A DNA stretch of 6,591 nucleotides, taken from contig JAUVBO010000162.1 in NCBI GenBank assembly GCA_030591195.1, forward strand, positions 1 to 6,591. The letters are read 5' to 3'. Each line of letters begins with the position of its first letter. Position 1 is the first letter of the stretch. The position numbers and the translations under genes were made by a program. Source of the DNA: Pseudomonadota bacterium. Lineage in GTDB: Bacteria; Myxococcota; Polyangia; GCA-2747355; JACKDQ01. The notes under the pieces are model-generated. The model did not search any database, was not told where the DNA came from, and was given only the letters and a program-made list of their open reading frames with translations. Positions 1 through 6,591 of this stretch are shown here, piece by piece.

Positions 1-6
1 CGCCGT

Positions 7-22
7 CGGCACGCATTGTGCG
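7..22 (+). promoter_or_regulatory. Possible sigma-54 (-24/-12) promoter upstream of pilT
   Basis: The sequence holds GGCACG, then five bases, then TGC, with the invariant GG and GC ten bases apart (GG at 8-9, GC at 20-21). The sigma-54 consensus is TGGCACG-N4-TTGCA, so the mismatches are one T at the 5' end, the first T of the -12 element and the final A/T. Transcription would start near base 33, leaving about 50 bases before the pilT start. Sigma-54 is known to drive pilus genes in several proteobacteria. The activator sites expected about 100 bases upstream lie outside the window. A chance match is quite possible at this GC content. Confidence 0.3.
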
Positions 23-82
23 GCCGCGTTGACAACCGTGCCGGCGACCAAGCCGGCCAGACCGATGCTGGGATAGAAGCGG

Positions 83-1189
83 ATGAACCTACACCAACTG
101 CTCAAGGCGATGATCGACCAGGGGGCGTCGGACCTCCACGTCACGACAGGCTCGCCACCCCAGCTGCGCATCGACGGCGACCTGGTTCCCCTGCGGGTCC
201 CACCGCTGACACCGGTGGACACCAAGCAGCTCTGCTACAGCATCCTCACCGATGCACAGAAGGTACAGTTCGAGGAGGACCTCGAGCTCGACCTCTCCTT
301 CGGCGTCAAGAACCTCGCCCGGTTCCGCTCGAACATCTTCATGCAGCGCGGCGCCGTCGCCGGCGCCTTCCGCGTGATCCCGTTCAAGATCCTCTCGTTC
401 CAGGACCTGGGCGTACCGAACGTGGTCGGCGAGCTCTCCCGGCGACCGCGGGGGTTGATCCTGGTCACGGGGCCGACGGGTTCGGGCAAGTCGACCACCC
501 TGGCGTCGATCATCGACAAGATCAACGCCGAGCGCCGCTCGCACATCATCACCATCGAGGACCCGATCGAGTACCTCCACCCTCACAAGGGATCGATCGT
601 CAACCAGCGAGAGGTCGGATCCGACACCAAGACTTTCAAGCGAGCGCTGAAGTACATCCTGCGCCAGGACCCGGACGTGGTGATGATCGGCGAGATGCGC
701 GACCTCGAGACGATGGAGGCCGCGCTGGTGGTGGCCGAGACCGGCCACCTCGCCTTCGCCACGCTGCACACCAACTCCTGCGTCCAGACGATCAACCGGA
801 TCATCGACGTCTTCCCGCCCTACCAGCAATCCCAGGTGCGCGCGCAGCTCAGCTTCGTGCTCGAGGCGGTGATGTCCCAGCAGTTGATGCCCAAGGCCAC
901 CGGACAAGGGCGGGTGCTCGGGATCGAGATCATGGTCCCGAACCAGGCGATCCGGAACCTGATCCGCGAGGACAAGATCCACCAGATCTACTCGCAGATG
1001 CAGATGGGTCAGGCCAAGCACCAGATGCAGACGATGAACCAGTCGCTGACCAGCCTGTACCTGAGGCGCATGATCACGCTCGAGGAGGCGGTGGGTCGCA
1101 GCTCCGACCCGGACGAGCTGAAGACGATGATCGCCAACGCCGGCGCCGCCCAGCCTGGAGCAGGCCGCAAGAAGAAGAACACGAACTAG
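83..1189 (+). CDS. pilT: PilT-type type IV pilus retraction ATPase
   Basis: A complete 368-residue secretion-ATPase superfamily protein. PilT forms a cytoplasmic hexamer at the base of the type IV pilus and hydrolyses ATP to depolymerise pilin, driving twitching motility. The N-terminal PAS-like domain carries the family pattern GASDLHV (residues 14-20) and LRIDGDL (28-34). Walker A is GPTGSGKST (130-138), the Asp box is IITIEDPIEY (155-164), Walker B is DPDVVMIGEMRD with catalytic-type Glu204 (196-207), and the His box is GHLAFATLHT (221-230). AIRNLIRE (289-296) is the C-terminal motif that marks retraction ATPases of the PilT group rather than PilB. The length is slightly above the roughly 345 residues common for PilT; the extra residues include a basic tail ending RKKKNTN. 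The ATG at 83 gives the family's usual N-terminus (MNLHQLL), although its ribosome binding site is weak. No other pilus gene is visible. PilU or another paralogue cannot be excluded without alignment. Confidence 0.93.
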   Translation: MNLHQLLKAMIDQGASDLHVTTGSPPQLRIDGDLVPLRVPPLTPVDTKQLCYSILTDAQKVQFEEDLELDLSFGVKNLARFRSNIFMQRGAVAGAFRVIPFKILSFQDLGVPNVVGELSRRPRGLILVTGPTGSGKSTTLASIIDKINAERRSHIITIEDPIEYLHPHKGSIVNQREVGSDTKTFKRALKYILRQDPDVVMIGEMRDLETMEAALVVAETGHLAFATLHTNSCVQTINRIIDVFPPYQQSQVRAQLSFVLEAVMSQQLMPKATGQGRVLGIEIMVPNQAIRNLIREDKIHQIYSQMQMGQAKHQMQTMNQSLTSLYLRRMITLEEAVGRSSDPDELKTMIANAGAAQPGAGRKKKNTN

Positions 1190-1203
1190 CCGGCCCCGCC
1201 GCG

Positions 1204-1256
1204 CCGGACCCTGTCCTGGCCGGACCCGGTCCTAGCACCGGCCCCTCGGTTGAGGG
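1204..1256 (+). other. Structured GC-rich intergenic spacer, weak terminator candidate
   Basis: The 118 bases between pilT and the next gene contain several short inverted repeats: GGCCGG at 1218-1223 with CCGGCC at 1238-1243; GGACC-C-GGTCC at 1222-1232; and CCCTC-GGTT-GAGGG at 1243-1256. CCGGACCC is also directly repeated at 1204-1211 and 1220-1227. None of the hairpins is followed by a T-run on the + strand, so intrinsic termination is unproven. The last hairpin is followed by AAAA. The gap may separate pilT from the downstream operon, but no clear promoter was found in it. Confidence 0.25.
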
Positions 1257-1307
1257 AAAATGAGCCCAGTTATGGAGTCGAAGGCACGAAGACGTCCTGG
1301 CTGACGT

Positions 1308-3116
1308 ATGATTCCCCGGGTCGAGATGGGCGACGCGCAAAGACAGCTAGCGAAGATAACTGGCAGAGTGGCGGCCAGGCTGCGCCTGCAGCGTGCCCTG
1401 GAAGCCATGACCACCGCCGGGGTGATCTTCCTGCTCGGCGCGAGCCTGCTGGTCTATCTGTTCAAGGCGCAGGTCCTGAGCGCCGGGGGCTTCCGCCTCT
1501 GGCTCGCGGGCCTGGCCCTGATCCCGCTCGGTGCGGGGTTGATCGCCGCTGGCCGCCACATCTCGGCCGTGCACGCCGCCCGGCTGATCGATGACAGTCA
1601 TGACCTGCACGACCGCACCAGCACGGCCCACGAGTTCTGTCGGACCGACGAGCCCACCGACTGGATGCGCGCCCAGGTCCAAGAGGCGCTGACCCACCTG
1701 CCGGGGGTCGACCTCTCGCGGGCGGCCCCGTACCGCGTCCCCCGGGAGATGCGGGTCTTCGGACTGGTAGCGATCTGCCTCGCCCTGACCGCGATACTGC
1801 GGTTTCCCGCCGCCGATCCTCCGCCCGCCGTGGTGGTCGCCAGCGCCCCGCGAGTCGACGTCGATCCGGACGAGCTCGCCGACCAGCGCGCGATGGCCAA
1901 GACCCTCGAGCTGCAGGCCCAGCAGGACCAGCAACCCGAGCTCCAGCGCCTGGCCGAGGAGCTGACGAAGCTCTTCGACGACCTCGAGAAGAAGAAGCTC
2001 ACCCGCAAGGAGCTGTTCGCCAAGCTCGCCGAGCTCGAGAAGAAGCTGATGGATGGTCTCGACGGTAACTTCGACGACCTGCTCAAGCGCTTCAAGAAGA
2101 TGGGCGGCGAGCTCCAGAAGGAGAAGCTGACCAAGGACCTCGGCAAGGCGCTCAAGCAAGGGAACCTGAAGCAGGCCAAGAAGGACCTCGAGAAGCTGGC
2201 CAGCGAGATCGACAAGCTCAAGAAGCGGGACAAGCGGCGCGTGGCGCGGCGGCTACAGCGGGCCGCCAAGCAGAAGATGCCGCCGAACAAGAAGCTGCAG
2301 GCGCAGATCAAACGCCTCGAGCGACAGATCCGGCGGCTGCAGCGACAGCTGAAGAAACAGGCCAACCGTCAGCAGCGGCGGCGGCTGCAGCGCAAGCAGC
2401 GGCAACTCCAGCGACTGAACAGACAGCAGCAGCGACTGGCCAACCAGCGACGGCAGCTCCAGCGGCTCAACCAGCAGCTGAATCGGGCGGCCCAGAACCT
2501 GATCAACAAGCTCACGCCGCAGCAGCGCAAGGCGCTGCAGCAGCTGGCCAAGCAGCTCGGCAAGTTTGCCAACCAGATCAACAAAATGCGCTCGATGAGC
2601 AAGGCGCAGATGAACCTGCGCGACCTCAAGGAGATGCTGCGTCGCCTCGGCAAGGGCGGCAAGATCCGCCTCGCCAAGATGAAGAGCTTCCGCCGGCGCG
2701 CCGGCGGCAAGAAGGGCGGCAAGAAGGGCGGCAAGGGCAACAAGACGCTCTACGTCCTCGGCCCCGGGGGCAAGATGATCCCGGTGCCGATGCCTGGTCA
2801 GGGGCAGCAGCCCGGCGGCCAGGGGCAGCAGCCCGGCGACGGCATCGGTCAGGGAAGCGACCCCAGCGTCAAGGGCCAGGCGACCAAGCTCCCCGGCCGA
2901 CGCAAGGGCGTCTTCGTCAGGGGCCAGGAGAGCAAAGGGCCGACCCGCAGCGAGGTGATCCTCGGGGCCTCGGACAAGGGCTTCGCCACCTCGCACTACC
3001 GCAGGGTCTATCGCGACTACAAGCAGGTGATCGAGGACGTGCTCAAGCGAGAGGACGTCCCCCTTGGGTACAAGTACTATGTGAAGCGGTACTTCCGCCT
3101 GATCAAGCCGCGATGA
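1308..3116 (+). CDS. Membrane-anchored basic coiled-coil protein of a MoxR operon (DUF4175-like layout)
   Basis: A 602-residue protein of unknown function. Two hydrophobic helices form a hairpin (about residues 36-54 and 62-82); an Arg/His-rich segment (83-147) and a third helix (148-166) follow. Positive charges put the N-terminus and 83-147 in the cytoplasm and everything after 166 in the periplasm. Residues about 185-460 are almost unbroken charged coiled coil: mixed Glu/Lys first, then extremely Gln/Arg/Lys-rich (about 310-395). A GGKKGGKKGGKG stretch (467-478) and two PGQGQQPG-like units (496-510) act as flexible linker. The C-terminal module (about 545-602) looks folded and is rich in Tyr, with SHYRRVYRDYKQVIEDVLK and GYKYYVKRYF. 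This arrangement of N-terminal helices plus long coiled coil resembles DUF4175-like proteins found beside MoxR genes, but that link is by layout only. An in-frame TGA at 1302 limits the start to ATG 1308 or ATG 1326; neither has a strong ribosome binding site. It lies 58 bases before the MoxR start and probably heads the operon. Confidence 0.85.
   Translation: MIPRVEMGDAQRQLAKITGRVAARLRLQRALEAMTTAGVIFLLGASLLVYLFKAQVLSAGGFRLWLAGLALIPLGAGLIAAGRHISAVHAARLIDDSHDLHDRTSTAHEFCRTDEPTDWMRAQVQEALTHLPGVDLSRAAPYRVPREMRVFGLVAICLALTAILRFPAADPPPAVVVASAPRVDVDPDELADQRAMAKTLELQAQQDQQPELQRLAEELTKLFDDLEKKKLTRKELFAKLAELEKKLMDGLDGNFDDLLKRFKKMGGELQKEKLTKDLGKALKQGNLKQAKKDLEKLASEIDKLKKRDKRRVARRLQRAAKQKMPPNKKLQAQIKRLERQIRRLQRQLKKQANRQQRRRLQRKQRQLQRLNRQQQRLANQRRQLQRLNQQLNRAAQNLINKLTPQQRKALQQLAKQLGKFANQINKMRSMSKAQMNLRDLKEMLRRLGKGGKIRLAKMKSFRRRAGGKKGGKKGGKGNKTLYVLGPGGKMIPVPMPGQGQQPGGQGQQPGDGIGQGSDPSVKGQATKLPGRRKGVFVRGQESKGPTRSEVILGASDKGFATSHYRRVYRDYKQVIEDVLKREDVPLGYKYYVKRYFRLIKPR
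2706..2738 (+). repeat. In-frame 12-base tandem repeat encoding GKKG units
   Basis: GGCAAGAAGGGC occurs at 2706-2717 and again, identically, at 2718-2729, followed by a shortened copy GGCAAGGGC at 2730-2738. It encodes Gly-Lys-Lys-Gly units at the end of the coiled-coil region of the 602-residue protein. Identical codons suggest local duplication rather than independent selection. Confidence 0.8.
2799..2840 (+). repeat. In-frame 21-base tandem duplication (Gln/Gly/Pro linker)
   Basis: Two adjacent 21-base units (2799-2819 and 2820-2840) differ at one base near the end (GGC versus GAC). Each encodes QGQQPGG or QGQQPGD, giving a flexible Gly/Gln/Pro linker between the coiled coil and the C-terminal module of the 602-residue protein. 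Confidence 0.85.
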
Positions 3117-3161
3117 GCCACGGTTGGTGATCCATTGGGGCGCTGGGCTCCGGCGGCCAAC

Positions 3162-3169
3162 GGGAGGTG
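3162..3169 (+). promoter_or_regulatory. Ribosome binding site fixing the MoxR start
   Basis: GGGAGGTG lies five bases before the ATG at 3175, close to an ideal Shine-Dalgarno arrangement. The frame is also open upstream to a TTG at 3124, but that codon has no ribosome binding site and would add 17 residues unlike the family. The ATG at 3175 is therefore preferred. Confidence 0.75.
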
Positions 3170-3174
3170 TTCGA

Positions 3175-4209
<1,035 letters not shown>

Positions 4210-4229
4210 CGCCCGAGAAGAGCCGAGCG

Positions 4230-5174
4230 ATGGGGATCTTGTCGAGGCGAAGCAGGAGCCAGACCGCCGAGCACCAGCGGGCCGCGACACCCGCGGCCAA
4301 GGACCTCTTCGACGAGCAGTTCCTGAAGAAGCTCGAGTACCTGCACATCGTCGCGAAGAAGATCTTCACCGGCGCCACGCGCGCCGAGCGCCGGACGCGG
4401 AAGATCGGCTCGGGCATCGAGTTCGCCGACCACCGCGACTACACCGCGGGCGATGACTTCCGCTACCTCGACTGGAACATCTACGGTCGGATGGACAAGC
4501 TGCTGCTGCGGCTATTCGAGGAGGAGGAGGACCTCCACATCTACCTGTTGCTCGACATCAGCGACTCGATGCAGCTCGGTGATCCGCCGAAGCTGCGCTA
4601 CGCGATGCAAGTCTGCGCCGCGCTGTGCTACATCGGGCTGGCCAACCTCGATCGGGTGAGCATCGTCTCCTTCGCCGATGGGCTACGCGACCGTCTGCCA
4701 CCAGCCCGCGGCAAGGGGCGGATCTTCAAGGTCTTCGATTTTCTCCGCGCCTTGCAGCCCGGCGGGCAGACGAGTCTCGGCCCGTCGTTGCGCTCGTTTG
4801 TCCACCAGAACAAGCGCCGCGGCCTGGCGGTGCTGTTGACCGACTTCTACGACCCGGCCGGCTTCGAGGACGCAGTCAACGTCCTGCGCTACAACCGCTT
4901 CGAGCCGCTCGCGATCCAGATCTATGACCGGCGCGAGGCCAACCCGCAGATCAAGGGCGATCTGCAGCTGATCGACTGCGAGACCGGCGAGGTCCGCGAG
5001 ATCACCGTCTCAGCGCGGCTGCTACAAGCCTACGCCCGCGAGCACCAGCGCTACTGCGAGGAGCTGGTCGAGTTCTGCACGGCCAAGCACGTCCCGCTGT
5101 TCGTCGGCGACACGTCGGTCCCCTTCGACGAGCTGATCCTGCGCATCCTCCGGCGCGGAGGATTCCTCCGATGA
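4230..5174 (+). CDS. DUF58 / vWA-domain protein, soluble
   Basis: A 314-residue DUF58 protein, the usual genomic partner of MoxR. The DUF58 signature is clear: GSGIEFADHRDYTAGDDFRY (60-79), followed by LDWNIYGR (80-87), the pattern G-x-E-F...R-x-Y-x-x-G-D-D-x-R...D-W. A vWA fold follows with a complete MIDAS metal site: DISDS (109-113), Thr181 in GGQTSLGPSL and Asp205 in LLTDFYD. There is no signal peptide or membrane helix, so it should act in the cytoplasm beside the MoxR ATPase, probably as the adaptor whose metal-bound MIDAS holds clients. The purine-rich GAGAAGAG at 4215-4222 is the likely ribosome binding site, seven bases before the ATG. Its last codons overlap the next gene (ATGA), implying translational coupling. 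The client is unknown. Confidence 0.93.
   Translation: MGILSRRSRSQTAEHQRAATPAAKDLFDEQFLKKLEYLHIVAKKIFTGATRAERRTRKIGSGIEFADHRDYTAGDDFRYLDWNIYGRMDKLLLRLFEEEEDLHIYLLLDISDSMQLGDPPKLRYAMQVCAALCYIGLANLDRVSIVSFADGLRDRLPPARGKGRIFKVFDFLRALQPGGQTSLGPSLRSFVHQNKRRGLAVLLTDFYDPAGFEDAVNVLRYNRFEPLAIQIYDRREANPQIKGDLQLIDCETGEVREITVSARLLQAYAREHQRYCEELVEFCTAKHVPLFVGDTSVPFDELILRILRRGGFLR
5145..5170 (+). promoter_or_regulatory. Alternative hairpins sequestering the BatA-like gene's ribosome binding site
   Basis: The Shine-Dalgarno GGAGG at 5157-5161 sits nine bases before the ATG at 5171. It is flanked by two complementary arms. Upstream, ATCCTCCG-GCG-CGGAGGAT (5145-5163) is a perfect 8-base-pair stem. Downstream, CGGAGG-ATT-CCTCCG (5156-5170) is a perfect 6-base-pair stem. 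The two share the Shine-Dalgarno strand, so only one can form, and either hides it. Ribosomes finishing the DUF58 gene at the TGA at 5172 would melt both, so this could enforce coupled translation. The bases also encode the DUF58 C-terminus (ILRRGGFLR), so coincidence from codon choice is possible. Confidence 0.45.
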
Positions 5175-6591
5175 CGCTGCTCGGGCTGAGCTTCGCCAAG
5201 CTCGCGGCGATCTTCGGCGGCCTCGGCGCCGCGCTGACCCTGCTCTACATCCTCAAGCTTCGGCGCCGACGGGTCCACGTCCCGTTCGCCAAGCTCTGGG
5301 AGCGAGTGCTGCAGGACAAGGAGTCGACGAGCCTCTTCCGGCGCCTCATGCGGCTGCTCTCGCTGCTGCTCCAGCTCGCGTTCTTGCTGCTGCTGGTCGG
5401 CGCGCTCGGCGATCCGCGACTCTCGGAGCAGATCCTCGAGGGGCGCCAGATCATCCTCCTGCTCGACACCAGCGCCTCGATGAAGGCCGAGGACGGCGCC
5501 GCCGGCACGCGCATCGCCACGGCGTTGAAGGAGGCCCGCCAGCTCGTTCGCGGGCTCGGCGGTGCCGACGCGCTGATGGTGGTGGGGATGGACGCCCAGG
5601 TGACCCCCCTGTCGTCGCTAACCGGCGACGAGAAGGTGCTGCTCAAGGTGCTGGCCGCTGTCGAGGCGACCGACACCCGGGCGGATCTGGCCCGCGCGCT
5701 CAAGTTCAGCGCCGATGCCCTCCACGGCCGCAAGAACCCGATGCTGATCATCATCGGTGACGGCGCATACGACGAGGCGGCGCTCTCGACCGTGGTGCTC
5801 GGCAAGCCCAAGCCCGCCGCCGCGGCAAAGAAGACGCCACCGAAGAAGACGCCACCGGCGGACCTCGACCGGATCGACCTCACCGGCGTCCAGGTTCGCT
5901 ACGTACCGGTCGGCAAGGCCCGCCACAACATCGGCATCGTCGCCTTCAGCGCCCGCCGCTATCCGACCAACAAGCTCAGCTTCGAGGTCTTCCTCGAGGT
6001 GGTCCACCACGCCCCAGAGGTCAAGCGCCGAGCGGCCACGCCCTCGCCAACCAAGACCGCGGCGAAGCCGCCCGGGGGCAAGCCCGCGGCCCCGTCGAAG
6101 AAGCCGGTCGAGGTCGACCTCCAGCTCCTCGCCGATGGCGTCCTGACCGAGGTCCAACGCCTCAGCCTCCGCCCCGGAGAGCGGGCCCGCTTCACCTGCG
6201 GCCCCGAGGAGCGCGCACGAAAGCGCCGGTGGTGCGAGATGGCCGCCAGCGGCGAGCTGCTCGAGGCGCGCCTGGTGCCCGCTGGCAGCACCGGCAAGCG
6301 AGGCGCCAAGCCGGCCCGACTCGACGCCTTCGCCCTCGACGACCACGCCTACGCCCTGCTGCCCAAGCGCCGCAAGCAGAAGATCCTGCTGGTCTCCGCG
6401 GGCAACCTCTTCATCGAGGGCGCGATGCTGCTCGACGACAACGTCGAGTACCGCCGGGTCGAGCCCGCGGCTTACGACAAGGCGGTGCTGCGGGGCTTCG
6501 ACGCGGTGGTCTTCGACAGCTTCTATCCCGACGAGGACCCGCCGCTCGACACCTTGCTGCTCGCGCCGCCGCCCGACCCGCAGACCAAGCG
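5171..6591 (+). CDS. BatA-like membrane vWA protein, 3' end beyond window
   Basis: An open frame of 473 codons with no stop before the window edge. Helix 1 (about residues 6-28) is followed by a basic loop (KLRRRRVHVPFAKLW), the BatA N-terminal signature, and helix 2 (about 60-80). Positive charges place the loop in the cytoplasm and the rest in the periplasm. A vWA domain follows with a complete MIDAS: DTSAS (99-103), Thr169 and Asp197. A Lys/Pro/Ala insertion occupies 211-235. Next is VGKARHNIGIVAFSARRYP, typical of BatA-like proteins, inside a probable beta-sandwich domain that is interrupted by a second Lys/Pro/Ala segment (285-312). The last part (403-473, QKILLVSAGNLFIEGAMLL onward) resembles the glutamine-amidotransferase-like fold often found at the C-terminus of this family. 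The ATG overlaps the DUF58 stop (ATGA). It should be the membrane partner of the MoxR/DUF58 pair. A C-terminal membrane helix may lie outside the window. Confidence 0.88.
   Translation, partial: MTLLGLSFAKLAAIFGGLGAALTLLYILKLRRRRVHVPFAKLWERVLQDKESTSLFRRLMRLLSLLLQLAFLLLLVGALGDPRLSEQILEGRQIILLLDTSASMKAEDGAAGTRIATALKEARQLVRGLGGADALMVVGMDAQVTPLSSLTGDEKVLLKVLAAVEATDTRADLARALKFSADALHGRKNPMLIIIGDGAYDEAALSTVVLGKPKPAAAAKKTPPKKTPPADLDRIDLTGVQVRYVPVGKARHNIGIVAFSARRYPTNKLSFEVFLEVVHHAPEVKRRAATPSPTKTAAKPPGGKPAAPSKKPVEVDLQLLADGVLTEVQRLSLRPGERARFTCGPEERARKRRWCEMAASGELLEARLVPAGSTGKRGAKPARLDAFALDDHAYALLPKRRKQKILLVSAGNLFIEGAMLLDDNVEYRRVEPAAYDKAVLRGFDAVVFDSFYPDEDPPLDTLLLAPPPDPQTK
5828..5857 (+). repeat. Perfect 15-base tandem repeat encoding KKTPP
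   Basis: AAGAAGACGCCACCG is present twice in a row (5828-5842 and 5843-5857) with no mismatch, encoding KKTPP-KKTPP inside the first Lys/Pro linker of the BatA-like protein. The exact identity suggests recent slippage or duplication, and copy number may vary among relatives. Confidence 0.85.

Noticed and set aside
2..76. Short open frame ending in TAG at 74-76, possibly the tail of an upstream gene
   Set aside because: Only 24 codons are visible, with Ala/Thr/Pro-rich composition and no recognisable similarity; the stop is suitably placed before pilT, but nothing distinguishes it from chance.
29..76. Perfect TTGACA at 29-34 as a sigma-70 -35 element for pilT
   Set aside because: No -10-like hexamer occurs 16-18 bases downstream; the sequence there is GC-rich.
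16..1263. 415-codon frame overlapping pilT
   Set aside because: It is a +1 shadow of pilT made of Arg/Pro/Asp/Gly-rich sequence typical of GC-rich DNA; all conserved ATPase motifs are in the other frame.
1250..1312. TTGAGG (1250-1255) with TATGGA (1271-1276), and TATGAT at 1307-1312, as promoters for the 602-residue gene
   Set aside because: The first pair has a 15-base spacer and poor matches; the second -10 overlaps the start codon and has no -35 partner.
2240..2580. CAG/CGG-rich DNA as a trinucleotide repeat or structural element
   Set aside because: It is explained by Gln/Arg/Leu codons of the coiled coil and contains no long uninterrupted triplet run.
5618..6346. 242-codon minus-strand frame opposite the BatA-like gene
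   Set aside because: The opposite strand encodes a clear vWA/BatA-like protein, and the minus frame is low-complexity without domains.

Overview
The window looks like a piece of chromosome from a GC-rich, Gram-negative-type bacterium. Codon third positions are mostly G or C (Leu is CTC/CTG, Lys almost always AAG). A retraction-type type IV pilus ATPase, and a MoxR/von Willebrand A (vWA) operon carrying a large lysine/arginine/glutamine-rich membrane protein, fit a Myxococcota or other deltaproteobacterial-type lineage. That placement is an inference from style and gene content; no rRNA or marker gene is present. Nothing points to a mobile element, CRISPR array, tRNA or rRNA.

Layout: all five recognised genes are on the + strand. 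Bases 1-82 are a leader that contains a good partial match to a sigma-54 (-24/-12) promoter. Bases 83-1189 encode a complete PilT-type twitching ATPase. A 118-base gap follows, GC-rich, with several short inverted repeats but no U-tract terminator. Bases 1308-3116 encode a 602-residue membrane-anchored protein with a very long, strongly basic coiled coil. Next come a MoxR-family AAA+ ATPase (3175-4209), a soluble DUF58/vWA protein (4230-5174) and the first 473 codons of a BatA-like membrane vWA protein (5171 to the window edge).

The last four genes are closely packed (58-base gap, 20-base gap, ATGA overlap) and read as one operon of the MoxR-DUF58-BatA type. In that family a MoxR ATPase is thought to act with MIDAS-containing vWA proteins in a chaperone-like or metal/cofactor-insertion role, often linked to envelope stress; the exact substrate is usually unknown. 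By the positive-inside rule, MoxR and DUF58 should be cytoplasmic, whereas the BatA-like vWA domain and the coiled coil of the 602-residue protein should both project into the periplasm. This makes the coiled-coil protein the most likely partner or client of the system.

The points most worth a second look are the poorly characterised coiled-coil protein at the head of the operon, a pair of mutually exclusive hairpins covering the ribosome binding site of the BatA-like gene, two Lys/Pro/Ala insertions in the BatA-like protein, and the sigma-54-like site ahead of pilT.
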